DNA of 64,000 nt, taken from Elephas maximus indicus. Lineage: Eukaryota; Chordata; Mammalia; Proboscidea; Elephantidae. The DNA is taken from positions 9,899,001-9,963,000 of the forward strand of contig NC_064827.1 in the NCBI RefSeq assembly GCF_024166365.1, given 5' to 3'. The notes beneath the pieces are model-generated. The model worked only from the letters and a program-made list of their open reading frames with translations, did not search any database and was not told where the DNA came from. Within the stretch, counting starts at the first letter, position 1. Each line of letters begins with the position of its first letter. Shown here piece after piece: positions 1 through 10,099 of this stretch. The position numbers and the translations under genes are program-made.

Positions 1-290
1 TCACGGGAGAAAGAAGGTAGAGGGGAGAAGAGGGGAGGATGCTAACCAGGCTCAGAGCACACCTGGAAGGAGGTCTCAGGACGAAACAGGACAGGCCTCT
101 CCACAACCAAAATGTTCATAAACTGCAGTGGAGGAAAGCATGAAATTCCAAATTCCACCTCCAGGCTACATCACGAAGCAGCGGTCATCTGAGCTGCTGT
201 ATTGATCATGGGTGAGTCAGATTGGGTGGACTTAGTACTCTCCTGGTAAAATTACACACATCCAGTCAAAATGTATTTTTGAAAGCCTAC

Positions 291-490
291 GGAGTCCCTG
301 GTTGGCACAAACGGTTAAGTGCTCGGCTACTGACTGAAAGGTTGGTAATTTGAATTCACTCAGAGGTGCCTCAGGAGAAGGGCCTGGCGATCTGCTTCTG
401 AAAGATCACAGCCACCGAAAACCCCACGCAGCACAGCTCTACTCCGACGCACACGGGGTCATCACGAGTTGAAGTCACCTTCGATGGTGA
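291..490 (+). mobile_element. AfroSINE, long variant, sense
   Basis: Head GGAGTCCCTGGTTGG, middle GGGCCTGGCGATCTGC, tail GGGGTCATCACGAGTTG. This is the 'gtccctgggtggtgcaaa' type with the extended middle. Confidence 0.85.
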
Positions 491-904
491 CTGCTTTTTT
501 CTCTGTTTTAAATGAAGCGCAACCTGCTCTCCCCTACCCGCTCCCGCTTCCCTGGTCTGGCCATGCCATAAAAAGTCTCTGCTATTCTTGCAGCCAGGGA
601 CTCTGCACTGGACCTTCCAGCCACATCCCCGTAATTCCAAGCGCACAATTCTCAGATCCTGCTCTGTGGCCATAAACACTCCCCCTTCCCCCTCAATAAG
701 ACAGGTCAGATCACAAGAAAGTCCATGTGGCATTCCTAGAGGACTCACCTTGAATTCCTACTTTTTAAAAAAACAAAAACGATATGCAAAAACCAGCATC
801 CATAGAAAATTACTTGAATCAGTTCTGCAGGTTGCTACTGAAACCCTGCCTCCTGCCACTGCTGAGAAACCCTGTGCTGACGCAAATAACCTCAACCATT
901 TCTC

Positions 905-1345
905 TCTGTTATGCCTTAAACTGTGTCCCCTCCAAACAAGATAGGTTGAAGCCCTAACCCCCTTCCCGTGGATGTGATCCTCGTTTGTTATGTTAATGAC
1001 GTCACAAGGATTAAACCAAACCAAATCCATTGCTGTTGAGTTGATTCTGACTCATAGCAACCCTAAGGGACAGAGTAGAACTGTCCTATAAGGTTTCCAA
1101 GGAGCGGCTGGTGGATTCGAACTGTTGACCTTTTTCATTAGCAGCCGAGCTCTTAACCACTGAGCCACCAGGGCGCCGCACGGAGTAAGGTGGGTCCTAA
1201 ATCTAATCCCTTCTGAGTGGTGCCTTATACAGCAAAGCACAGACGCGCTCGGGGAAAGGACACCATGTGAGCAGCCATCTACAAGATCATGAACGCCTGG
1301 GGCTGCTGACAAGGAAGGGCCCTCCCCTAGAGTGGATGCCCTGAC
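905..1345 (+). mobile_element. MLT1-like LTR fragment, split by a SINE
   Basis: AAACTGTGTCCCCTCC, GAAGCCCTAACCCCC, TGGATGTGATCC, then after the antisense SINE (1014-1177) AAGGTGGGTCCTAAATC and AAGGACACCATGTGAGC, typical of MaLR LTRs. Confidence 0.65.
1014..1177 (-). mobile_element. AfroSINE, short variant, antisense
   Basis: AAATCCATTGCTGTTGAG to GAGCCACCAGGGCGCC, inserted in an MLT1-like LTR. Confidence 0.85.
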
Positions 1346-1651
1346 CATACATCAAAACACTTCTGTTCTTTAAAGAAGCCTCTTTGAGGTATCTTGTTCC
1401 GGCAGCTGCAGGAAACTCGGGCACTCTCCCAGCCTCCTGCCCAGATAAGGACTCAGCACACGCTCCTCCTATCTGAGTTAAAACTCATGAAGGAGATAAG
1501 AGCAGAGTGCCCCAGGAGGCAGAAAAATCTGATTCTGCTCTCAAGGTCAAAGGCTGGATTCTCCTAAAATCCCATAGGTGATGTGATCCAGGATTTAATC
1601 TTACCGTTACGGGGCCACGCAGTCCTACAGGTCATCGTCTAAGTACCCTAC

Positions 1652-1830
1652 ATGGAGCCCTGGTGGCACAGCAGTTAAAGCGATCAACTGCTAACCAAAA
1701 GGACAGCAGTTCAAAACCACCAGTGGCTCCATGGGAGAAAGATGGAGCAGTCTGCTTCCGTAGAGATTTACAGCCTTGGAAACCCTACAGGGTTGACTAT
1801 GGGTCGAAATCAACTCGACAGCAAAGTTTA
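1652..1830 (+). mobile_element. AfroSINE, sense
   Basis: GGAGCCCTGGTGGCACAGC to AATCAACTCGACAGC, followed by a T-rich tail. Confidence 0.85.
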
Positions 1831-2175
1831 TTTATTTTTTAGTATCTTTCAGGTATTTAAGACCACATGGCACCTACCCTTTGGTCAATGATACCCCTAA
1901 TAACATCTAAGAGAATACAGAATCGATGCACTGAATAAGTGTTCATTGTAACTGCCTGTTCTGTGAATTCCACGTATATAAAGTTGAAAGGTAGACTTCA
2001 TCTCCAACATTAGAAGGATGCCCTTGGCAGTGGGGCGCTAACTGGAAGAGGTAATACAAGGATGATCAGATTGGGTCTGTGGCTCCGTTTTGGGGAAGGA
2101 GACAGGGAAGTACTGGGCAGAAAAATCATCAAGGAATTTCACAGCAGGGACAACCATACACCCCGGGAAGGGCAC

Positions 2176-2630
2176 TTTTTTTTTTTTTTTTTTAATTTTT
2201 CTTGTGCTTTAAGTGAAAGTTTACAAATCAAGTCAGTCTCTTACACAAAAATTTATATACACCTTGCTACATGCTCCTAGTTGCTCTCCCCCTAATGAGG
2301 CAGTACTCTCATTCCCTCCACTCTCCATTTTTGTGTCCATCCGGCCAGCTTCTGACTCCCTCTGCCTTCTCATCTCCCCTCCAGACAGGAGCTGCCCTCA
2401 TAGCCTCATGTATCTACTTGATTCAAGAAGCTCACCCCTGACCAGTATCATTTTCTATCCCATTGTCCAATCCAATCCCTGTCTGAAGAGTTGGCTTTGG
2501 GAACGGTTCCTGTCTTGGGCTAACAGAAGGTCTGGGGACAATGACCTCCGTGGTCCTTCTAGTCTCAGTCAGACCATTAAGTCTGGTCTTTTTAGGAGAA
2601 TTTGAGGTCTGCATTCCACTGCTCTCCTGG
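2176..2630 (-). mobile_element. Lineage-type L1 3' end, antisense
   Basis: Poly-T at 2177-2193 followed by TTGTGCTTTAAGTGAAAG and the GAAGAGTTGGCTTTGGGA block. Likely target-site duplication: GGGAAGGGCA (2166-2175) and GGGAAGGGGCA (2630-2640). The same unit is found in sense orientation at 3965-4375. Confidence 0.82.
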
Positions 2631-2689
2631 GGAAGGGGCATTCTTAAGTGGTTACTTTTACAGGGAAGAGACGCTCTCTTGAGATGACT

Positions 2690-2843
2690 ACTAAAGGCGA
2701 GGAGGAGGGGCATGGAGAGGGAGGAGGAGGGAAGGAAGGAAGGATGGAGAGGGAAAGGGAAGTAGGAAGAGGGAGAGGGAAGAGGAGAAGCAGGAAGGGG
2801 AGGAGGAGGAGAGGGTGGGAGAAGGGAGGAAGAGAAAGTGAAA
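2690..2843 (+). repeat. Polypurine (GGA/GAA) low-complexity tract
   Basis: About 150 bases that are almost entirely A and G on the plus strand, with GAGGAGG, GGAAGGAA and GAGAGGGA blocks. Such tracts can adopt triplex (H-DNA) or slipped structures and often mutate by slippage. It lies directly after the 3' boundary of an antisense L1 fragment. Confidence 0.85.
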
Positions 2844-3479
2844 GCATTCCCCTTGACCTCTACTTTTGCTCTAATTATTTGTTTTCATATTTTTCCCCAA
2901 GGTCAGAAGAGGAAACAATTCTAGCCAAAAATGTGCTGCAGCTATCATATACTAACTTACAGTCTGGCCTCTGATCAAGCCACAGTGTATATAAAATCAA
3001 CACCAGGAGAGGCTTTCCTCCATGTGCAATAAATGCAAACAGCAAGAACAGGGGTACTTGTGTGCTTCTCAGGGGATCAGATAATTAGGAAAAGGGATTA
3101 GTTTGTCTTCTGAGAGTTAAACTAAGCCCTGTTGCTCAAGTCCATTAACTAAATGAATTTAAAAAAAAAGGCTTGAACAGAGTTACAGGGCTCCTGACGC
3201 CATCTGAAATATATTAATTGCTCCCAATTAACTGGCTGGTGCTACAATGAAAAAAGCTTGAAGATACTTATTTCGGACAGGGTTTTATAACGTATACATC
3301 TGTGCACAAACACCCAACTCAGCAGTGTGCCTGTTAGATGATTCTTCATTAGTGAGAATATCGTTTGCTTCCAGCATCCATAATTTAAACACAAAGTGCA
3401 AGGAGTAAAAGGCAAACAGGTATCTAAGTTTAAAAGCCAAAGAGAAAAAAAACAAAGGATCGGATTAAGCCACCTGCTA
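2844..3479. other. Unique sequence
   Basis: AT-rich with short open frames only; nothing recognised. Confidence 0.45.
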
Positions 3480-3690
3480 TGCCTGGGTGGTGCAAACATT
3501 AATGTGCCGGGCAGCTAACCGAAAGGGTAGAGGTTGGAGTTCACCCAGAAGCATCTTAGATCAGGATCAGGTCTGGTGATCTGCTTCTGAAAGGTCACAG
3601 CCTTGAAAACTATGTGCACCATAGTTCTACTCTGTCCATGTGGGGTCGCCGTAAGTCAGAAGTGACTCAGTGTCAACTAGCTTGGTTTGG
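3480..3690 (+). mobile_element. AfroSINE, long variant, sense
   Basis: GCCTGGGTGGTGCAAAC to AGTGACTCAGTGTCAAC. The middle is unusually altered. Confidence 0.75.
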
Positions 3691-3964
3691 GGTTATTAAC
3701 TATCTGGCTAAAAGGTAAATTTATTACTCCCCTCCTTCCCTCTCCTCTCCCCTCTGCTTCCTAGTTTTTATTAGAAATGTCCTGTTTTCAGTTCTCTTCT
3801 TTTGGTTACCTTTACAATCTTAAATAAAGCATTCTATTCTTTAGAAGGCCATGGAGATGTACAAAACTCAAGTTTATAAGAGTGTGTGTAGGGGGAGAGG
3901 GGGCACAGTGACAGAGAGGGACAGAAGTGGGAGCAACGGAACTGTCTTGAGTGAGGCTCTCATT

Positions 3965-4378
3965 AAAAGACTCCAGCCACGAATGAAGAACACCAAAGAC
4001 ACAAGGTAATTACGAGCCCAAGAGACAGGGCCACGTAAACCAGAGACTCCATCAGCCTGAGACAAGAAGAACTAGATGGTGCCCAGCTACAACTGATGAC
4101 TGCCTTGACAGGGAACACAACAGAGGGAGCAGGAGAGCAGTGGGATGCAGACCTCAAAGTCTCATAAAAAGACCAGACTTAATGGTCTCGCTGAGCCTAG
4201 AAGGACCCCAGAGGTCATGGCCCCCAGACCTTCTGTTAGCCCAGGACAGGAACCATTCCCAAAGCCAACTCTTCAGACAGGGATGGGACTGGACTATAAG
4301 ACAGAAAATGACACCGGTGAGGAGTGAGCTTCTTGGCTCAAGAATTTCTGTGTGCAACTACTCAGAAAATTAAAAAAT
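3965..4378 (+). mobile_element. Lineage-type L1 3' UTR fragment, sense
   Basis: Contains AAGAACTAGATGGTGCCC, AAAAAGACCAGACTTAATGG and TTCCCAAAGCCAACTCTTC. It stops before the usual AGTGAAAG..polyA end. Short open frames here repeat those seen in the 2.2-2.6 kb copy because the element is the same. Confidence 0.8.
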
Positions 4379-4809
4379 ATAACAAAAAAACAGCAGACAT
4401 ATTTAGGACTTGCTGTGTAACTGGCACTGTTTCAAATGCTTAGTCTTTTAACCCTTTCATGGCTGAAATAAATATATATATATATGCACACATACTTTTG
4501 TTTTGGAATTTTTTGGTGGTACGTTTTTTCACTAATGGGATGGATGCTGAATCATTGTTTGTTGGTAGGTTTTTGTTATTTGAAAAAATGGGGGCCCAAC
4601 TGCAAGCAGGTCATAGCGGTACCATGTTCCACAAAGTATACCACAAACATGGCACATATGGGTCCCGTGGCCCAGGAGCTGCAACACACTTCCTGGTTAC
4701 ACTTGAGCCATAAACTCTTAACTTTCCAGAAATACATATGAAATGCTAAATAAGCACTGCCCTTGCTGCACATAACTCTTATCCGTTTGATTTAGAGGAG
4801 GCCATGGCA

Positions 4810-5165
4810 GTACCACGTTCCATGATGCACAGCACACATGCGGGACATATCGGTCCCACGTTCCATGACACACGGCACACACGCGGGACATATCGGTCCC
4901 ACGTCCCATGAAGCACGGCACGCACGCGGGACATATCGGTCCCACGTCCCATGAAGCACGGCACGCACGTGGGACATATCGGTCCCACGTCCCATGATGC
5001 ACGGCACGCACGCGGGACATATCGGTCCCGCATTCCATGAAGCACGGCACGCACGCGGGACATATCGGTCCCACGTTCCATGAAGCACGGCACACACACG
5101 GGACATATCGGTCCCACGTTCCATGAAGCACGGCACACACACAGAACATGTCGGTCCCATGGCCC
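4810..5165. repeat. 43-bp CpG-rich minisatellite, about 8 units
   Basis: The anchor CGGTCCC recurs at 4851, 4894, 4937, 4980, 5023, 5066, 5109 and 5152, always exactly 43 bp apart. Each unit reads roughly CGGTCCCACG, TTCCATGAAG, CACGGCACAC, ACGCGGGACA, TAT, with a few substitutions and no indels. All but the last contain the inverted repeat GGGAC-ATATCG-GTCCC. Several CpG sites per unit survive. A divergent single copy at about 4613-4665 and half units at both ends suggest local expansion from a pre-existing duplication. The minus strand has no stop in any frame across the array. This is a consequence of a stop-free 43-mer, not evidence of a gene. Confidence 0.93.
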
Positions 5166-5214
5166 AGAAAGTGTGTAAAATGCGAGTGCCAGGTTTATCT
5201 ACTAGTAACTATTA

Positions 5215-5395
5215 GAGGGTTAAGTTATGTACTCCTTACAATAACCCTGTGAGGTAGGTGGTTTTATTACCCCAGGTTACAGATGGGAAATGGGGGCACA
5301 GCGAGGTCCAGCAGCTGTGCTAGAGGTCACGCAGTAAGCAGCAAAGGCCTCGATTCAAACTAGCCAGTGCCTTCAGAGCGACACAACTCCCGCAG
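5215..5395 (-). mobile_element. MIR, antisense
   Basis: ATAACCCTGTGAGGTAGG, TTACAGATGGGAAATG, AGAGGTCACGCAGTAAG. It starts about 50 bp after the minisatellite. Confidence 0.75.
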
Positions 5396-5689
5396 TCACG
5401 AGCCACTGGACAAAGGGTACAATCTCAAATTGCCATTCACCTGTGACTCCAAGCATGTGGCCACACTCTTAGGGGCCAAGCCCTGCACGGCCACATTCCC
5501 CATCAAGAGCTATTTCCTCAAACCACAATGGCCTGCATGACAATTCTCACTGGCACACACTTCTTACAGCCCCACCCCCTAAAGATCATCCAGAACTCTC
5601 CTGTGAGAACTAACTTATCCAGCCCCTACATTTCCAGAATGAGCCATTTGTATCCACATACGAAATTTCCGTCCTTCTGCCTCCTATTA

Positions 5690-5882
5690 GAGGAGCAGGC
5701 AGTTTGCGGTTGGCTGCTAATCCAAAGGTTGGCAGTTCAAACCCACCCAGTGGCACCAAGGAAGAAAGGCCTGGCAATCTGCTTCCGTAAAGATGAGTCT
5801 AGAAAATCCTGTGGGGCAGTTCTACTCTGTAACACATGGGGTCACCATGAGTCAAGGGCCAACTCGACAGCAGCTAACAATG
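5690..5882 (+). mobile_element. AfroSINE, sense, damaged head
   Basis: GGCTGCTAATCCAAAGG, AAAGGCCTGGCAATCTGC, CAACTCGACAGCAGCTAAC. Confidence 0.8.
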
Positions 5883-6214
5883 TCATCTTTCTATCTCCCC
5901 GCTTGCTATGACCTCAGCGAGGGTCTAGATCTCTGAATTACCCCACCCAGGGCCTGGCATGTAATAAAAACACAATTATTGCTTATTAAGATTAAAAAAC
6001 ACCCCAGTGCCATCAATTATTAAGGTTTATTAAGATTAACTGACATGGACTTACCGAATGAGAGAAGAAAGAGGGCAGAGTTAAGAACTGGAGCCAGGTG
6101 AAGAAGTGGCCCGCTGCTGTGATCCTCTCTGGCAAGTGCTCACAAGCAAAGCCCGTGATGCTGACTGAACGTACAAAACAGTTCTCCCCCAAAAAGCTCC
6201 AAGTACTTCTACTT

Positions 6215-6278
6215 TATTACAGCCTAGAAAACCCTATGTGGCAGTCCTGCTCTGTCACACGGGGTCACTCCGTCACCA
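6215..6278 (+). mobile_element. AfroSINE internal fragment
   Basis: CAGCCTAGAAAACCCTATG and CTGTCACACGGGGTCAC only. Confidence 0.55.
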
Positions 6279-6489
6279 TTTCCATTGTCCAGGGTGGCCA
6301 ACTGAGGCTCCCTCTCCCTGGGCACTGCTAACCTCTCCCCTTGGCATGGCTCGGCCGGCTTCCTCTCTTCAGCGATACCTGTGGCCTAGCCAATTTCTAA
6401 AGCTTCCTTGAAGTGCGGCTCATGCCTTACGTTTTGGAGAAGGCTCCTAAACAAGAAAGACCTCTTCTGACTCAGAACTCATATGCTTT

Positions 6490-6696
6490 TGTCACTGTTG
6501 AGTGCCATCGAGTCGATTCCAACTTACGGCGATCCCATGTGACACGGCAGAGCTGCCGCATAGGGTTTTCTAGGCTGCAATCTTCACAGAAGCTAATCAC
6601 CAGGTCTCTTCTCCCATGGAGACACTGGGTGGGCTGGAACCACCAACCTTTCAGTTAGCAGCTGAGCACTTAACTGCTGTGCCTCCAGGGCTCCTT
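6490..6696 (-). mobile_element. AfroSINE, antisense
   Basis: GTGCCATCGAGTCGATTCC to GCTGTGCCTCCAGGGCTCC. Confidence 0.85.
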
Positions 6697-6710
6697 GAAC
6701 CCAAGTTGTG

Positions 6711-6736
6711 TGCTGTTGCTAGGTGCCATCAAGTCG
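6711..6736 (-). mobile_element. Tail-only SINE/RTE micro-insertion
   Basis: TGCTGTTGCTAGGTGCCATC then AAGTCG, only the last ~26 bp of the element, with CAAGTT repeated on each side. Confidence 0.55.
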
Positions 6737-6749
6737 GCACAAGTTTAGA

Positions 6750-7645
6750 GCTTAGCAATTCTACTCGCAAGTATGTACCCAATACTTATGCGTACACGTT
6801 TATCAGGACATGTACTAAAATGCTCATAGCCCCACACTGGAAACCAGTCAAATGTTTTCAATCGCTTCATATGCATGTGAAAGCAGGACAATGAACGCAG
6901 AAGACTGAAGAAGAATCGATGCCTTTGATTGTGGTTTTGGTAAAGAATATTGAATATACCGTGGACTGCCAGAAGAACGAACAAGTCTACCCTGGAAGAA
7001 GTATAGCCAGAATCTTCCTTAGAAGTAAGGATGGTGAGACTACGTCCCACATACTTTGTACACGTTATCAGGAGGGACCAGTCCCTGGAGAAGGACATCA
7101 TGTTTGATAGAGGGTCAGCGAAAAAGAGGAAGACACTCAACGTGATGGACTGACACAGTGGCTACGACAATGGGCTCAAGCGTTAACAACGACTACGAGG
7201 ATGGCTTAGGACCAGGCAGCATTTCACTGTTGTACACAGGGTCGCTATGAGTCAGAACCAACTGGACGGTACCTAACAACAACTCCAATGCTCGTCAGGC
7301 CTAGGATGGATAAATTGTGGACTATTGCACAGCAATGACAATGTCTCAACTACAGCCACATGCAACATGGCCGAAGCTCACAAACATTTTGAGGGAAACC
7401 ACATACAAAAGAATACATACTGCATGATCCCATGTCTACAGAGTACGAAAAAGCAAAGCTGATCTGTGGCTGGGATGGTGGTGCCCTTGGGGAGGGGGCA
7501 TGAAGGGTCTTCTGGGATGCTGGCAATACTCCATTTCTTAATCGAGGTGCTGGTTATGTGATGTTCCCTTAGTGAAAATATGTCAACTTGTACACTTAAG
7601 GTTTGTATGTATGTTATACTTCCATTAAAAACTCCTTTTGAAAAA
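6750..7645 (+). mobile_element. L1M 3' fragment, sense, split by an RTE copy
   Basis: The typical end-of-ORF2 and 3' UTR wording of old L1 is present: GCAATTCTACTC at 6757, ATGGATAAATTGTGG after the interruption, and the CAACTTGTACACTTAAGG tail. The part at 6853-7286 belongs to the inserted RTE. Confidence 0.75.
6853..7286 (+). mobile_element. RTE LINE fragment, sense, inside an L1M copy
   Basis: Begins near TTTTCAATCGC, contains the ATGAACG..GAAGACTGAAGAAG and ACACAGTGGCTACGAC blocks, and ends CCTAACAACAAC. Old L1M sequence is present before (6750-6852) and after (7287-7645) and reads continuously across, so the RTE is the younger insertion. Confidence 0.82.
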
Positions 7646-8084
7646 ATCGCATAAGCCAGGACATCCACCCAAATCAAGCGGAATGGGCATAAAATCTCCA
7701 GGAACATCTGAAACCGAGTTGATGTCTCCATCTGGCTAGCGGTGGAAGAGAAGTACAGTGGCTGTTGCATAATTCGGGTTGCTTCAAGTCAGCTCGCTAA
7801 ATGTGACTCTGAAAACATGCAAACATTCCAACAAAAGGCCGTGAAGTGTGTGCAACTTTTCTCTGAAACCCCCAGTGCTGCTTCCAGGCAGCTCACCCTC
7901 GAGGTACTGCTCCTGCCCTAGCTCCCGGGAGCACAGCCCCCCTCATCTGCTCTTCCTGCAGCTTCCCCTCCCCCATTCCTTGGGTTCCCTCCAACAGGAC
8001 CCTTACCCACCCTGCTCCTCTGTCTCCTCTTGCCCACCCATGAGCAGATTAACTCATGTGACTACTGTATTTGAGAGCAGATAT
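7646..8084. other. Unique sequence with a C-rich stretch
   Basis: A pyrimidine-rich block at 7900-8035 gives a plus-strand open frame by composition. No gene is supported. Confidence 0.45.
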
Positions 8085-8221
8085 TGATACTCATGAAATC
8101 ATAGTGACCCTGTAGGACAGAACAGAACTGCCCCACAAAGTTTCCAAGGAGTGGGTGGTGGAATCGAACTGCTGACTTTTCCGTTAGCAGCCAATCTCTT
8201 AACCACTGCCATCAGGGCTCC
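8085..8221 (-). mobile_element. AfroSINE, antisense, tail missing
   Basis: CATAGTGACCCTGTAGG to CTGCCATCAGGGCTCC. Confidence 0.8.
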
Positions 8222-8224
8222 GAA

Positions 8225-8430
8225 CTGCCAAAAGGATGACTAAATCTGTCTTCGAAGAAGTACAGCTAGAGTGCTCCTCAGAAGGAGGATGGCGAGACTG
8301 TCTTACTTCGGACATGTTATCAGGAGGGACCAGTCCCTGGGGAGAAGGACATCAAGACTGGTAGAAGGTCAGCCAAAAAAAGGAAGACCCTCCACAAGAT
8401 GGACTAACACAGTGGCTGTAATCCTTATGG
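8225..8430 (+). mobile_element. RTE LINE fragment, sense
   Basis: A block starting near AACTGCCAAAAGGATGAC and running through ATGTTATCAGGAGGGACC and AGTGGCTGTAATC. It is truncated at both ends and wedged between minus-strand SINE pieces. Confidence 0.8.
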
Positions 8431-8459
8431 GATCATATTGCCAAATCTTTCTCCCTCAG

Positions 8460-8535
8460 AGTGGCTAATCGGTTCAAACCACTGACCTTTCAGCTAGCAA
8501 CCAAGTGCTTAACCACTGTGCCACCAGGGCCCCTC
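8460..8535 (-). mobile_element. AfroSINE head fragment, antisense
   Basis: CAAACCACTGACCTTTCAGC to CTGTGCCACCAGGGCCCC. Confidence 0.75.
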
Positions 8536-8551
8536 TGTGTATCTCTAGAAA

Positions 8552-8763
8552 ACCAAATCAAACCAAACCCACTGTGGTCTAGTCAATTCTGATTCATAGA
8601 GACCCTATAAGACAGAGTACAACTGCCCCATGGGACTTCCGAGGCTGTGAATCTTTAAGAAGTTGACTGCCACATCTTTCTCCCATGGAGCTGGCTGGTG
8701 GGTTTGAACTGCCCACCTTTCGGTTAGCAGCCAAGTGCTTAACCACTGCGCCATCACGGCTCT
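8552..8763 (-). mobile_element. AfroSINE, antisense
   Basis: AACCAAATCAAACCAAACCC to ACTGCGCCATCACGGCTC, with the extended ATCTTTCTCCCATGGAG middle. Confidence 0.85.
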
Positions 8764-9134
8764 TGTATCTCTAGAAGGAGGTAACTACTCCCCACTGGCG
8801 CTTCTCCTCTGCCATTGGATGTTTACTTTCACAGCAGCATAGTCCGAGCTTAACTGTCCTTCCACTGCTACACACAGCACCTTGCCCCAAATCTATTAAT
8901 AGAAAAGGATCTAAATTAATAATCTCTCATTGTTGTCACTCCATCGGTGTCTTTGGAAAACTTCACAAATAGCTACTTTGAAATGAGGGCCTGCAGGGCT
9001 GGAGGATGGGGAGGTGGGAGTGACTTCCCCTGGGTCCACGTTTCTTTCGGGGGTGATGAGCCTGCTCTGGATTGGAGAGTGGTGACAGCTGCGTAATCTG
9101 TGAATACACTAAAAACCAGTGACGTGCACACACT

Positions 9135-9336
9135 GTGGGTGCTGGGTGCCCTCGAGTCGATTTCAACTCACAGCGACCTCGTGTGACAGAGAACTGCCTC
9201 ACAAGGCTTTCCGGGCGGTAATCTTTACCTGAGCAAATCCCCAGGTCTTTCCCCCCGAGGAGCTGCAGGACAGGTTCCAACCTCTGACCTTTCAGATGGC
9301 AGAGTTAGCAGCCAAGTTTTCACCACCAGGGCTCCT
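9135..9336 (-). mobile_element. AfroSINE, antisense
   Basis: GGTGCCCTCGAGTCGATTTC to TTTCACCACCAGGGCTCC. Confidence 0.82.
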
Positions 9337-9469
9337 GGAGCACATTTTAAAAGGATACATTTACGACATGGGATTTTTATCTCTCAGTTTTTAAAATAAA
9401 TAAAATAAAGGAGTGCCTATCTTTTTTTTTTTTTATCAGTTTTTTTTTTTTTTTTTTTATCAGTTTAGT

Positions 9470-9624
9470 GGAAACCCTGGTGGCCTAGTAGTCAAGTGCT
9501 ACAGCTGCTAACCAAAAGGTCGGCAGTTCGAACGCCAGGCCCTCCTTGGAAACTCTATGGGGCAGTTCTACTTTGTCCTATAGGATCGCTATGAGTCCGA
9601 ATCAACTCGAAGGCAGTGGGTATC
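9470..9624 (+). mobile_element. AfroSINE, short variant, sense
   Basis: GGAAACCCTGGTGGCCTAG to AATCAACTCGAAGGCAG, next to T-runs at 9423-9458. ATCAGTTTAGT occurs on each side (9459 and 9622), a likely target duplication. Confidence 0.85.
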
Positions 9625-10099
9625 AGTTTAGTAGGCAAAACGCGATGAAGGAGCAACAAGCTGATGGACAACTAAGCGCAGACTAGGTCTAAAAACCAAG
9701 AATAAAGCTATGAATTAAAATGAGGAGGCAGGCCCTAATTTCCGACATTACCGGAGGGGGCGGGGGGTGACGGTGGCCAAGGCACTGCAGGGTTACAGAT
9801 CTAGGGGACTGACCTCCTTAGTTTCAGGCGCTCGGTCAGCCCAACCACCTGGACACCATCATCAAGACGAGGTGAACCTGCGCCAGATGGAGTGCTTCAG
9901 CGCGGGGAATGCCACTGATTGTTCTTACCGCCAATACCGCCTCGCCAGGTCCCCCCTCCCCGGGTAGCACAGCTTTGCTGACCTGCAGGTCCCACCAGGA
10001 AGAGTGGCCTCTGAAAGTGCCAAGGAAACTCAGGTGGTGGGGAATGGATGGTCATGGAAGGTGGCTGCGGTGAGCACGGGATTCCCTGCTGCTGGCCGA
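9625..10099. other. Left shore of the CpG island
   Basis: Unique sequence of rising GC content. A G-run at 9757-9767 is present. No exon is identifiable. Confidence 0.5.

Noticed and set aside
4718..5160. Three overlapping minus-strand open frames (up to 143 codons) over the minisatellite
   Set aside because: All arise from a stop-free 43-bp unit read in three frames. No splice or start context, no family resemblance.
4810..5165. CRISPR-like regularly spaced repeats
   Set aside because: The units are contiguous with no unique spacers, and this is a mammalian chromosome. It is a minisatellite.
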